Assembly: GCA_014729315.1 (NCBI GenBank)
Contig: WJKD01000721.1
Location: 1-23,334, forward strand
Reading direction: 5' to 3'
DNA length: 23,334 nucleotides
Source: Promethearchaeota archaeon
GTDB lineage: Archaea > Asgardarchaeota > Lokiarchaeia > Sigynarchaeales > SOKP01
Shown here: positions 1-8,304 of the stretch, piece by piece
How positions within the stretch are numbered: position 1 is the first letter of the stretch
Layout of the letters: the number at the start of each line of letters is the position of its first letter
Position numbers and translations under genes: made by a program
The notes under the pieces: model-generated
What the model was told of the DNA's origin: nothing
The model's input: only the letters and a program-made list of their open reading frames with translations
The model's database searches: none

Positions 1-169
1 GTTCTTATGTTCAGGCTGCGAAAATTGCACTAATTGGTGTCCTGCCGGAATTGATTTAGCTAAAATGATTAGAGAGATGAAAAGAATCGCAACGGAAAAG
101 GATTTGTGTCCACCAAATTTAACTGTGTATAAAAATAAAATATTAAGGGATAAAAACCCCTTCAAGTAA
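1..169 (+). CDS. HdrC/GlpC-like [4Fe-4S] protein, C-terminal fragment
   Basis: The open frame enters from the left edge (codons start at base 2) and ends at TAA 167-169, giving 55 residues. It shows one complete Cys-x2-Cys-x2-Cys-x3-Cys-Pro motif (CSGCENCTNWCP), which binds a [4Fe-4S] cluster. An Ala-Gly-Ile-Asp helix and a terminal Asn-Pro-Phe follow. That order resembles the second cluster region of HdrC/GlpC-type electron-transfer subunits, where CP-x-G-I-D is followed by a helix and an NPFG-like end. A role in electron transfer is therefore likely, but the N-terminus, any partner clusters and the operon context lie outside the window. It could equally be the end of a larger Fe-S oxidoreductase or ferredoxin. 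Confidence 0.6.
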   Translation, partial: FLCSGCENCTNWCPAGIDLAKMIREMKRIATEKDLCPPNLTVYKNKILRDKNPFK

Positions 170-268
170 CTTTTCACTCCTAAAATACCGATCTTACTCT
201 TTTCTTTTCCACTTTTTTTATAATTTTTAAGCCTAATTTTTAAAATAGCACACTACCTACATATAAGT

Positions 269-439
269 ATGAAAAACAAGAAAAATCTCATTGAGAAGCA
301 AAAAGAGGATCTAAAGCGGAAGCAAAAAAAGGTAGAAAAGGAAGATTCGGGACCCATTAAAAAGGATAAGATTTCACCTAAAAGATTCAAAAAAATTCGA
401 GAAAAAGAATTCCCCAAATCTCATAGAACCAAAGGCTAG
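269..439 (+). CDS. Small Lys-rich basic protein, 56 aa
   Basis: ATG at 269 opens a 56-codon frame ending at TAG 437-439. The product is about one third lysine, with many Glu, and has no hydrophobic segment and no cysteine (start MKNKKNLIEKQKEDL). The first half is likely an amphipathic or charged helix, and the second half is basic with scattered Pro. There is no strong Shine-Dalgarno site; ATATAAG lies just upstream, so a leaderless transcript is possible. I do not recognise a family. Nucleic-acid binding would fit the charge but is only a guess. Because AT-rich DNA easily encodes Lys runs, the reality of this gene is uncertain. Confidence 0.4.
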   Translation: MKNKKNLIEKQKEDLKRKQKKVEKEDSGPIKKDKISPKRFKKIREKEFPKSHRTKG

Positions 440-607
440 TTTTATAATTGCTTAACATTTTTTATGAGACCGATTTTATCTTAAGGATCGAAATGAGTTA
501 TTTAATAGATTTCTTATTAATAACCAAAAGATCTTTAAATCTTTTTATTGGTTAATAGCAAATATCTTTTATTAATAACAAAATCATTTTATAAAATTGC
601 GTTTTCG

Positions 608-2044
608 ATGGATGATAAGATAAATTTGGAAGGCGGAGATTCGCCAAACGGGGATAGTAAATATTCTCTTTCAAAATTAATTTCCTACGCTTCGATGTGG
701 TTCGCCGACTCAATAATTCTCGCATTTTTTGGAGTAGTCGTGTTTTATTTTTATGAGGTGGAAGTCGGTTTGAATGTAGCTTTAGTTGCTATAGCTTTCA
801 TATTTTTTGCAATCTGGAATATGATAAACGACCCTCTTTTAGGATTTTTGACTGAAAAACCACGATCAGAGAAAAATGTTATGAGATACGGGTTTAGAAC
901 TCCATTGATCTTAGTAAGCGCTGTATTATTGTCAATTGTATTTTTTCTCGTATTTGTTCCACCTAATAATACCGGGGGTACAAACCAGATAACTATCTTC
1001 TTATATATGCTCGTCTTGGTATGTCTCATGGACGCGTTTTATACCATATACAACTCTCATATGGCAGCGGGAACAGTAAATATGTTCCGAAAGGACGAGG
1101 AAAGGAAAAAAGTTGGAGCAATTGCCATAATTTTTAGCGTTTTGGGCGTTTTCGCGGTGAACGCGGTGATTTTACCTAATTTCATTGTGTATGGCGATCG
1201 CCAATCTTTCGTGTTAGCAGCGGGAATAACATCGATAATCATGTTATTTAATGTTGTTCTTTTCAGTTATGGCATCCTTGAGTCAAAGAAAGTTAAAGAA
1301 TACTATCTTAAAGGACGCGAAAAAGAGAGAGAAGATAAAATTTCCTTTATGCAAGTAATAAAAACATCTTTAAAAAGTAAAAACTTTGATATTTTTATTA
1401 TAGATTATCTCTTCTACGCCATTGCTTACAATCTTTTCTACGCTTCGCAAGTTTATTTTTATAAAGATGTACTTAATGTTGACTTTGGATTTTTCATGTA
1501 TGGTATTTTGGCATTCTTTGTCGGTTTCTTTCTAGGCCTCCCAATTTGGTTAAAGCTTTCTAATAAATATGCAGCTTGTACGATTTATGGTATAGGGCAT
1601 GTGATCTTTGGTGTGCTTTTTTTCGCTTTCTTATGGATTACCAGCGTATACGAGTTGTTTTTTTATATGTTTTTGGGAGGTATTGCGTACGCTGCAGGTT
1701 CAAGTGTCCTCATTTGGGTTCAAGCAGATATGTTCGACGAAATTACGGCAAAATTGGGAGTGCACCAAGAAGCTACGCTTCAAGGGATAACAAATTTCTT
1801 TATCCGATTGGCATATCTTTTTGTTGGTGTTATAATCGCTTTAGTGCACATTCTGACAAATTATAATCCCGATCCTTTAGCTACGCAAATTCCATTGGCT
1901 ATATTAGGCGTTCGGATTCATTCGGGATTAATTCCGGGAATTTTCTTAGTTGTAGGAGGTCTTGGGTTCTTGATGATATACGATTTAAAAGGAGAGAAAA
2001 AAATAAGGATGAAACAACAGCTGAGAGAAATAATGAAAGACTAA
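608..2044 (+). CDS. MFS sugar:cation symporter, GPH family
   Basis: The protein (478 aa from ATG 608) is hydrophobic throughout, with about twelve predicted membrane segments. After the first helix it has a segment like the glycoside-pentoside-hexuronide (GPH) signature: an Asn-Asp-Pro-Leu-x-Gly motif (INDPLLGFLTE) followed by a basic loop, then YGFRTPLIL, comparable to the D-x2-R-S-x-G-R-R-P-x-I loop of MelB-type carriers. GPH carriers import sugars with Na+ or H+ across the cytoplasmic membrane; the substrate cannot be read here. The frame extends to a TTG at 548, which would add 20 residues. I prefer ATG 608 because the family normally has only a short hydrophilic lead before the first helix. 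Neither start has a clear Shine-Dalgarno site. It appears to be a single-gene transcript. Confidence 0.8.
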   Translation: MDDKINLEGGDSPNGDSKYSLSKLISYASMWFADSIILAFFGVVVFYFYEVEVGLNVALVAIAFIFFAIWNMINDPLLGFLTEKPRSEKNVMRYGFRTPLILVSAVLLSIVFFLVFVPPNNTGGTNQITIFLYMLVLVCLMDAFYTIYNSHMAAGTVNMFRKDEERKKVGAIAIIFSVLGVFAVNAVILPNFIVYGDRQSFVLAAGITSIIMLFNVVLFSYGILESKKVKEYYLKGREKEREDKISFMQVIKTSLKSKNFDIFIIDYLFYAIAYNLFYASQVYFYKDVLNVDFGFFMYGILAFFVGFFLGLPIWLKLSNKYAACTIYGIGHVIFGVLFFAFLWITSVYELFFYMFLGGIAYAAGSSVLIWVQADMFDEITAKLGVHQEATLQGITNFFIRLAYLFVGVIIALVHILTNYNPDPLATQIPLAILGVRIHSGLIPGIFLVVGGLGFLMIYDLKGEKKIRMKQQLREIMKD

Positions 2045-2049
2045 CAGTA

Positions 2050-2078
2050 GGATTTTTTTTAATTTTAATTTTTTCTTT
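2050..2078 (+). terminator. Oligo-T terminator after the GPH carrier
   Basis: A run of eight T at 2053-2060 is followed by two more T-rich tracts within 20 bases, immediately after the stop codon. Archaeal RNA polymerase terminates at such U-rich tracts without needing a hairpin. This is inferred from composition only. Confidence 0.4.
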
Positions 2079-2301
2079 AATTTGAGAATTTGTTCAAAAA
2101 CTAATCCTGTGAATTTATTTATGATGTATTGAAAATAAGTAAATCACTAATGATTAAAAACTCCCCAATAAGCAAAACGCTGATTGATTTACATATTTGT
2201 AACAGAAACTTTAACTAAAAAGTATAATGAGTTAAAGGAAAATTATTTAAACTCAAAGATCTAACTAATTAATAACTTAAATTTACCCTAAGATATAAAT
2301 A

Positions 2302-4194
2302 ATGAATAGATATTTGAAAAACAAATGGAAATACGCTATTATTTTATTTTTCGTCACATTTTTGATAACATTGACACTAAGCCCCCATATAAATGAGGGA
2401 GAGAAGGAATCCAATTCGAATCAATCTGATCACGATATCGAAAGCGTCAGATCTTCGGGATATTGGAGCCTTACAAGAATCCATATCGATAATAATTGGA
2501 CAGTTACCTCAGGAAAAAGTTGGTGCAATTATGAAGATGGATATTATGTAATTGAAAATGTCACGATTGATGCTCAGGGTTCAGGGTCTGGAATTATGGT
2601 TGAAAATTCTAACGATCCGTTCATTATCCAAAACTGTACTTTGATTAATAGCGGTTCTTCATCCAAAAACGCAGGAATCTTTATAAACAGAACAAAAAAC
2701 GGAATTGTGAGAAATAATACTATAAAAAATAACTTTAAAGGTGTATATTTATTAGAATATAGCGAAGAAATCGTCGTCGACAATAACACATTTATAGATA
2801 ATGAAAATTGTGCAATCCACCTCTATGTAGGATGTGTTTACAATGAGATAAAAGGAAACAATTTTTATAGGAATAAATACGGCATCGCGATTAATAGTGG
2901 TCCTTACTCACCTTGCGATAATAATACAATTATTGATAATAACATAGAGGATCATCTTGAGGGAATCAGTATCTCTGATTGTTCCAATAACAAAATCATT
3001 AATAATGAAATCATCAACGCTACATGGTATGGGATTTCTTTTGCTGCACAATCTAGAGATTGTGAGAATCACACTGTTATAGGAAACAAAGTCTCGGAAA
3101 GCGATAGGGGAATCTTCTCAGACTCTTTTTTTTCGAAGGTACATAATAATTTCACATTTTCGGGAAATGTCATAAAATCAAACGATTACGGAATTTACCT
3201 TCGGGAGATGTACAATATGACCTTTTCTCTGAATACGGTTACAAATAGTAAGTATGTTGCAATTCAATTTATATATTTAGAAGACAGCTCTGTTTTTGGA
3301 AATTACGTGAACAATAACACCAGTACTGCGGTCTATATTGTTAATGGAAAAAGGTCCATGGTTTATAATAACGATGTTTCAGATAATCTATGGACTGGTT
3401 TTCATTTAATTAATGTTGATGACAGCAGTTTCTCGAACAATCAAATTATTAATAATTCTGGAAACGGGATTTTCATGGATAAGTGTAATCGAATCGGTTT
3501 TGGATATAATAATATCACAGATAATCGTCAAAACGGAATATTTCTGGAATCTCCTTGCGAGGCTATCTCAATTTTCCTTACTAACATTTCTAATAACATT
3601 GGTTGCGGAATTAATATAACCCAGAGTAAGTCTATCGATATTATCGATAACTATATCGCCTCCAATTCATTTTGTGGTATCGGTATTAACGGATCAGCAT
3701 CGATTATCGAAAATATTATATGGAAAAATGGAGAGGGTGAGATCGAGGAGCAAGTGATAATGGATAAAGGAGGTAGTGCGTTACTACTTGGAAATACTAT
3801 CGGGCATTTAACGGACACTGACGGAGACGGCCTTACGGATTACGAGGAATTGACACAGTACGGAACAGATCGTCTGAACATTGACACTGATCTTGACAAT
3901 CTCAACGATGCGTTTGAAATAAAATACGGCACTGATCCGTTGGACGACGATACTGATGGAGATGGATACTACGATGGAATTGAACTCACATCAGGCACAA
4001 ACCCATTAGATCCGGATGATTATCCGGGAAGAATTGAAATCCAAGGGGAAACAGAAGATAAAGACGATGACGATGATGGAGATACCCCAAAACCAAGCGT
4101 GGGCGTCCCTTTCATTTTCGGAATTTTAATAAGCCTGGCATCGATCGGCGCCATTTCCGTGATCTTCCATAAGAAGAGAAGAAATACACTATAA
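2302..4194 (+). CDS. NosD-like parallel beta-helix surface protein with Ca-binding repeats
   Basis: This 630-aa secreted or cell-surface protein starts with a signal or anchor helix (about residues 12-28). A long run of PbH1-type right-handed beta-helix repeats follows, with recurring N-N-x-I and G-I-x-(I/L) units typical of NosD/CASH domains (about residues 60-490). From about 503 to 575 there are three thrombospondin type-3-like Asp-rich repeats (DTDGDGLTD, DTDLDNLND, DTDGDGYYD), likely calcium-binding. Next comes an acidic linker (DKDDDDDGD), then one terminal membrane helix (about 598-622) and a KKRR tail, the architecture of a membrane-anchored or sorted archaeal surface protein. Many N-x-S/T sites could be N-glycosylated. 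Such folds bind or process polysaccharide in other systems, but no catalytic residues can be assigned. It stands alone, with long intergenic gaps on both sides. Confidence 0.82.
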   Translation: MNRYLKNKWKYAIILFFVTFLITLTLSPHINEGEKESNSNQSDHDIESVRSSGYWSLTRIHIDNNWTVTSGKSWCNYEDGYYVIENVTIDAQGSGSGIMVENSNDPFIIQNCTLINSGSSSKNAGIFINRTKNGIVRNNTIKNNFKGVYLLEYSEEIVVDNNTFIDNENCAIHLYVGCVYNEIKGNNFYRNKYGIAINSGPYSPCDNNTIIDNNIEDHLEGISISDCSNNKIINNEIINATWYGISFAAQSRDCENHTVIGNKVSESDRGIFSDSFFSKVHNNFTFSGNVIKSNDYGIYLREMYNMTFSLNTVTNSKYVAIQFIYLEDSSVFGNYVNNNTSTAVYIVNGKRSMVYNNDVSDNLWTGFHLINVDDSSFSNNQIINNSGNGIFMDKCNRIGFGYNNITDNRQNGIFLESPCEAISIFLTNISNNIGCGINITQSKSIDIIDNYIASNSFCGIGINGSASIIENIIWKNGEGEIEEQVIMDKGGSALLLGNTIGHLTDTDGDGLTDYEELTQYGTDRLNIDTDLDNLNDAFEIKYGTDPLDDDTDGDGYYDGIELTSGTNPLDPDDYPGRIEIQGETEDKDDDDDGDTPKPSVGVPFIFGILISLASIGAISVIFHKKRRNTL

Positions 4195-4226
4195 TGTAAA
4201 AACTGAATCTAAAATTAATTTATTCC

Positions 4227-4253
4227 TTTTTTTTCACACTTACTTATTTTTTT
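4227..4253 (+). terminator. Oligo-T terminator after the beta-helix gene
   Basis: Two T tracts (4227-4234 and about 4246-4253) lie 30-60 bases past the stop of the beta-helix protein. They fit archaeal intrinsic termination. No hairpin is evident. Confidence 0.4.
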
Positions 4254-4436
4254 ATCATGTAAGATAAAGTACAAATTCGTTAATCTCTGGATTAAAGGCT
4301 CTTAAAGTGAGGGTTAATAATGAATCCCAATGTGGAGTCTTTAGAGGTCCCTCTTTCTTATTTAGTCGAGTAAATCATAATTGATCCTAAAAATTATTTG
4401 ATATCTAACTTTACTCTATCTATCAAATTTGCAAGA

Positions 4437-5801
4437 ATGAATCGTGAGCATATGAAATTTTCGAGAGACCCCCTTCGGGGAATGAAAGATTTTTACCCTC
4501 CAAAATTAAGAGAGGTTAATTGGATCATTGAGAATATCCGGGATATTGTTGAGTTATATTGTTATGTGGAGTATGAAGTTCCCTTGATGGAGCCTATCGA
4601 AATATACGCCGCAAAATCGTCCGAAGAACTCGTAAACGAACAATCTTTTTATGTCGAAAAAAAGAAAGGCGAAAAGCTGATCTTGAGACCCGAAATTACC
4701 CCTTCGCTTGCGCGAATGGTTGCTCGGAAAAGTCAGGAATTAAAAAAACCTATACGATGGTATTCAAATCCCACATGTTATCGATACGAAAGGCCTCAAA
4801 AAGGTCGACGGAGAGAATTCAAACAATTTAATGTTGATATTCTTGGTGAGGATAGTCTTTTTGCCGAATTGGAAATCTTTAACATAATTATTGATATTCT
4901 TAAAGGCTTTGGTGCCACTTCTGAACAATTTCAAATTTTCTATAACAGTCGTCGGTTTGTGGACGCGGTGTGTGAATTCATTCTCGATGTTCCTCATGAA
5001 AAATTACCGCTAGTATACAAAGTATTAGATAAGTCCGATAAAATGGACGAAAATGAATTCGAAAAGTACGTCATAGATTCGTTTGAATCGGAGGTAATAG
5101 TTCAAGGGATTTTAAAGCTTAAAGATTCCGACAATTTAAACGAACTTTTAGAAAGTTTTAATGACGTTCCTAAAGAATTTCATGAAACAAAAGGTTATCG
5201 AGAATTAAACGAAATTGAACGTCTAATAGAAAAAACAAATATCTCTGAATATTGTTCCTTCTCGTCGGGAGTCGTTAGAGGATTAGATTACTACACGGGA
5301 GTTGTGTTCGAAGTATTTGATATTGGTGGAGAGAATAATCGAGCAATCTTCGGAGGAGGTCGTTACGACGACCTATTATCGTTATTTTCAGAGGAACAGT
5401 TATCTGGTATCGGATTTGGAATGGGAGTACTGATGTTATCTCTGTTTTTGAAAACATACAATTTAATTCCGGCTTCGATTCGTCAAGATGATTATTCAGA
5501 TACGATTTATATTGCTTCAATTAATGAAAAAGTTGCGATATATTCTTCAAAACTAGGAAACCTCATCCGCGACGAAGGATTACCATGTATTGTCGATTAT
5601 CGTTTTAAAGGATTAAAAAACCAATTAAGTAAAGCGAATGAACTGGGCGTTAAGATTGCGTTAATTGTGGGTCCTAAAGAATTGGAAGAAGAAAAAGTCA
5701 CAGTTAAAAATATGGAAAGTGAAGAGCAAAAAACTATTTCTAATGACAAGTTAGTTCCCTATATTTATAATATTCTAGAAGAAATTGAAGAAAATCACTA
5801 A
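4437..5801 (+). CDS. hisS: Histidyl-tRNA synthetase (class II)
   Basis: This enzyme charges tRNA-His with histidine in the cytoplasm. The 454-aa product starts with the family's R-G-x-(K/R)-D-F element (LRGMKDFYPP). Class II motif 2 follows (CYRYERPQKGRRREFKQFN), where R-x-E and F-x-Q contact ATP. Next come the histidine A motif RGLDYYTGVVFEVFD and motif 3-type GGGRYDDLL, then a C-terminal anticodon-binding alpha/beta domain (about the last 100 residues). Length matches the family. The start is uncertain. The frame is open to a TTG at 4398, ATG 4437 is the longest ATG start, and ATG 4452 has a GTGA element 4 bases upstream and gives the more usual short N-terminus. It is followed after about 200 bases by the kelch gene. 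The 240-base gap before it carries no RNA gene that I can see. Confidence 0.95.
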   Translation: MNREHMKFSRDPLRGMKDFYPPKLREVNWIIENIRDIVELYCYVEYEVPLMEPIEIYAAKSSEELVNEQSFYVEKKKGEKLILRPEITPSLARMVARKSQELKKPIRWYSNPTCYRYERPQKGRRREFKQFNVDILGEDSLFAELEIFNIIIDILKGFGATSEQFQIFYNSRRFVDAVCEFILDVPHEKLPLVYKVLDKSDKMDENEFEKYVIDSFESEVIVQGILKLKDSDNLNELLESFNDVPKEFHETKGYRELNEIERLIEKTNISEYCSFSSGVVRGLDYYTGVVFEVFDIGGENNRAIFGGGRYDDLLSLFSEEQLSGIGFGMGVLMLSLFLKTYNLIPASIRQDDYSDTIYIASINEKVAIYSSKLGNLIRDEGLPCIVDYRFKGLKNQLSKANELGVKIALIVGPKELEEEKVTVKNMESEEQKTISNDKLVPYIYNILEEIEENH

Positions 5802-5998
5802 TGTCCCAAACATATTAATTCTAATTCCTAATTATCCTACTAAAAGACCGCAAGCTCCCTTTAAGATAGTTAGAAATAAAATTTCTTACTTTAAAGAAGT
5901 TCTTAACCTTAAAATCAATGAAATTCAATTTTCAAAATATTGTCTTTCGAACTCAATTTTATCCAAAAAAATATAATGGAAAGAAATTAACAATCATT

Positions 5999-6994
5999 AT
6001 GAATAAAGGAGAATTCCTTTGGGCTATTGGAGGTAAAGTTGAAAATAAGTACACTGTTGGAGATGTGACAGTATATGATATTAAAAAAAATGAATGGTAT
6101 AGTAGCGAGAAAGAACAATTAAGTCCAATGCCCCACGCCGTTCAAGGAGCTGGTTGGACTTTTTTTGAAAACAAGATCTTCTGTTTTGGTGGTAAGACGA
6201 AACCTCACTCGGGATGTTCGAAATTCGTTCAAGTCTATAATTTAGTAGAAGATAAGTGGGAGCTTTACGATAATATGAGCGAACCTCGAAGTAAATTGGG
6301 AAAATTTTATCCCGTTGTCGAAAATCGTTATATTTATCTTTTTGGAGGCGATAACTCTCAAGGACCTTTCAGCCGCGTGAATTGGAATTGGAGATATGAT
6401 TTACGAACCGATACATGGGACACTGAGGTGGCAGACGCTCCTTATACGCAGTCGTTCCCTCTTCCTTCTTACCATAACGGTTGGATATATTTTTTTACGG
6501 GTAATACGGGAACTAATCCAGAACAAAATAAATACAAGGGTGCATTAAACCAACGATATGACCCAGAAAAAGACGAATGGGAAGTTATGAAACCGTGTCC
6601 AATTCCCGTAACTGATGGTTCGGGAGATAAATGGCAAAACGAGTTTCACTTTATCGGAGGTTGGAATACTAACGAAGAGTTCTATAACCCTAGTTCAGAT
6701 AATTACAAGGGCCCCGTCAAAAAGCAGCACTTAGTTTATAATTATGATTCCGATTCCTGGCATTTTGAACTAGAATTGCCTGGAAACTGGCATCACGGAG
6801 GGACTCGTGCGAGTAAAGAATTTCTATGGCGTTTCTTAGGGACTATTGACGAAGATATCGATATTCGATCCCGAAATCCACATTCCAACAAAATATTTAA
6901 ATGGGATGGTCAAAAGTGGACCGAAATGAAAAAAGCTCCCATTCGAAAAATGAATTTCGGAACGATTTACACCACAATTGGTCCCGATTTATAG
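5999..6994 (+). CDS. Kelch-repeat beta-propeller protein
   Basis: The product (331 aa from ATG 5999) has five to six kelch-like repeats. Each ends a strand with hydrophobic-Gly-Gly or a close variant (LWAIGGK, FCFGGK, YLFGGD, YFFTGN, HFIGGW), then a conserved Tyr about 12 residues on and a Trp (YDIKKNEWY, YNLVEDKWE, YDLRTDTWD, YDPEKDEWE, YNYDSDSWH). This predicts a single six-bladed propeller. There is no signal peptide or membrane helix from this start, so it is probably cytoplasmic and used for protein binding. A longer in-frame ATG at 5918 would add 27 residues unlike any kelch blade, and neither start has a good Shine-Dalgarno site. It is downstream of hisS on the same strand with no functional link evident. 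Confidence 0.8.
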   Translation: MNKGEFLWAIGGKVENKYTVGDVTVYDIKKNEWYSSEKEQLSPMPHAVQGAGWTFFENKIFCFGGKTKPHSGCSKFVQVYNLVEDKWELYDNMSEPRSKLGKFYPVVENRYIYLFGGDNSQGPFSRVNWNWRYDLRTDTWDTEVADAPYTQSFPLPSYHNGWIYFFTGNTGTNPEQNKYKGALNQRYDPEKDEWEVMKPCPIPVTDGSGDKWQNEFHFIGGWNTNEEFYNPSSDNYKGPVKKQHLVYNYDSDSWHFELELPGNWHHGGTRASKEFLWRFLGTIDEDIDIRSRNPHSNKIFKWDGQKWTEMKKAPIRKMNFGTIYTTIGPDL

Positions 6995-7044
6995 TTCTTA
7001 TTATTTATTCTTACAATTAATACAATAGCTTTAAATCTGCTAAT

Positions 7045-7200
7045 TTAGAGTATGTCGTCTTGAGAAAAGAAATCGTTATCATCGTAAAAATTAATCATTT
7101 CATTTTTGTCGTGGAAATAATACTCTCCGTGGGCGCAACAATAATGAATTACCTCTTCGTCCTTGCTAGTTATATTCCTTAATTTTTGGTTAACGTTCAT
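7045..7200 (-). CDS. Small acidic protein with Cys-Cys-His motif, 51 aa
   Basis: On the minus strand, ATG at 7200-7198 opens 51 codons ending in TAA (7047-7045). The product is acidic and aromatic. It has a central HYCCAHGEYYFH segment, suggestive of a metal or redox site, and an Asp/Phe-rich C-terminus ending FFSQDDIL. Dense use of non-repetitive codons and the Cys/His cluster argue that it is real. Upstream on the minus strand, a TATA-like CTTTATATATT (about 7275-7287) lies next to the shared palindromic operator, so it is probably divergently co-regulated with mrp. The family is not recognised. The 428-base gap between the kelch gene and mrp otherwise holds only these promoter elements. 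Confidence 0.5.
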   Translation of the reverse strand: MNVNQKLRNITSKDEEVIHYCCAHGEYYFHDKNEMINFYDDNDFFSQDDIL

Positions 7201-7287
7201 TATTTTCTTTCCCTTAAAATTTATTTTTTAATTCTTTTTCTCTTATAGCAATTTTTGGATTAATATAACATATTGAATATATAAAGG

Positions 7288-7307
7288 TTTTGAATAATTA
7301 TTCAAAA
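7288..7307. promoter_or_regulatory. Perfect 20-bp palindrome, putative operator (mrp upstream site)
   Basis: TTTTGAATAATTATTCAAAA is its own reverse complement over all 20 bases. It contains the core TGAATA-N2-TATTCA (7291-7304), which recurs at 7359, 14495 and 14547. It lies between the TATA-like element of the divergent small gene (about 7275-7287) and that of mrp (7324-7332), well placed for a repressor or activator controlling both. Confidence 0.6.
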
Positions 7308-7323
7308 GCAAACTGCCTTTTTG

Positions 7324-7338
7324 TTTATAAAATATAAA
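7324..7338 (+). promoter_or_regulatory. TATA-like promoter element of the mrp operon
   Basis: TTTATAAAATATAAA lies about 90 bases before the mrp ATG. With normal archaeal spacing (about 25 bases), transcription would start near 7353-7362, at the left edge of the second palindrome. The position between two identical operators supports it, but there are no transcript data. Confidence 0.45.
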
Positions 7339-7358
7339 CGCCGAGATTTATAGTATAG

Positions 7359-7372
7359 TGAATATGTATTCA
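7359..7372. promoter_or_regulatory. Palindromic operator copy 2 (TGAATA-TG-TATTCA)
   Basis: TGAATATGTATTCA has the same 6-bp half-sites and 2-base spacer as the palindrome 68 bases upstream. It overlaps or immediately follows the predicted start of transcription. Its centre is about 37 bases from the TATA-like box, nearly the same spacing as the promoter-proximal copy at 14495. Confidence 0.6.
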
Positions 7373-7423
7373 TAATATGGATGTAAAATTTTTAAATGAA
7401 ATCAAATGAAATGAGGTTAAATT

Positions 7424-8278
7424 ATGCAAAAAGAAATATCTTCTGGTGAGAAGAAAAAGAAGGAAATGGGTGAGCATAAAAGGGAAATAGAAAAAAACAT
7501 GGCAAAAATCAAAAACAAAATTGTAGTGATTTCAGGCAAGGGCGGGGTAGGTAAAACCACAATAGCCGTGAACCTTGCTATAAGTCTAGCAAGCGTAGGC
7601 TTACGAGTAGGTATCTTAGATGTTGATATTACAGGTCCTAATGTTGGAAAGATGCTCGGTATCTCGCAAGAATTAAAGCCCAGAGTGAGTCCTGATAGAA
7701 AAAAATTCTATCCAATTGAAGGACCTCTAAATATTAAGGTTATGAGCATGGCGTTTCTAACAGGCGATCCTGATATACCTGTAATATGGCGGGGGCCGAT
7801 GAAAATGGGAGCGGTTAGACAGTTTTTGGGAGAAGCAATCTGGGGTGAACTAGACTATTTAGTGTGCGACTTACCTCCGGGAACTTCGGACGAGACTCTC
7901 GACATTTTACAACTAATTCCTGATGAAAATGTAGTGGTTATAACTACGCCTCAACAAGTAGCTTTAATGGACGCAAGAAAAACAATAAAAATGGCTCAGA
8001 TTATGAAGAGAAATGTTCTTGGAATTATCGAAAATATGTCTGGATTTAGATGCCCTCATTGTGAAAACTATATTAATCTTTATCCGCCGAACGGAGCGAA
8101 GAAGGCGGCGAAAGATTTCAATGTAAAATTATTAGGCAAAATTCCTTTTGAAACAGGAATTGGAGAACAAGGCGACGCAGGCTTACCTTTTATCTTGAGA
8201 TACCCAAACTCTGAGAGCTCTGCGTCGTTTAAAACCGTTATTTCTAAGATTAGAACCACCTTAGAAGATTCCAATTGA
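7424..8278 (+). CDS. Mrp/Nbp35-type Fe-S carrier ATPase
   Basis: This P-loop ATPase of the Mrp/ApbC/Nbp35 family binds and delivers [4Fe-4S] clusters to apo-proteins as a cytoplasmic homodimer. The sequence (284 aa) has a deviant Walker A motif GKGGVGKTT (about residues 38-46), the family signature DVDITGPNVGKMLGI, W-R-G-P-M-K, CDLPPGTSDE as Walker B and switch region, and the cluster-binding Cys-Pro-His-Cys at 210-213. A Lys-rich 30-residue lead precedes the P-loop and lacks the N-terminal Cys4 of eukaryotic Nbp35. GAGGT 7-8 bases before ATG 7424 fixes the start. Its stop is 26 bases before the scaffold gene's ATG, so they are co-transcribed. Two palindromes in the promoter suggest regulation shared with the minus-strand redox cluster. 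Confidence 0.93.
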   Translation: MQKEISSGEKKKKEMGEHKREIEKNMAKIKNKIVVISGKGGVGKTTIAVNLAISLASVGLRVGILDVDITGPNVGKMLGISQELKPRVSPDRKKFYPIEGPLNIKVMSMAFLTGDPDIPVIWRGPMKMGAVRQFLGEAIWGELDYLVCDLPPGTSDETLDILQLIPDENVVVITTPQQVALMDARKTIKMAQIMKRNVLGIIENMSGFRCPHCENYINLYPPNGAKKAAKDFNVKLLGKIPFETGIGEQGDAGLPFILRYPNSESSASFKTVISKIRTTLEDSN

Positions 8279-8304
8279 ATTTAATAAAACTCAAGGGATT
8301 AAAA

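Noticed and set aside
4320..4373. 17-residue leader peptide frame (MNPNVESLEVPLSYLVE) upstream of hisS, with a GTGAGG-like site
   Set aside because: It contains no histidine and no attenuator-like fold follows. Its length is within chance expectation, so no feature is claimed.
7321..7423. Riboswitch or structured leader before mrp
   Set aside because: The only structure is the palindromic DNA site. The leader is AT-rich and unstructured by eye.
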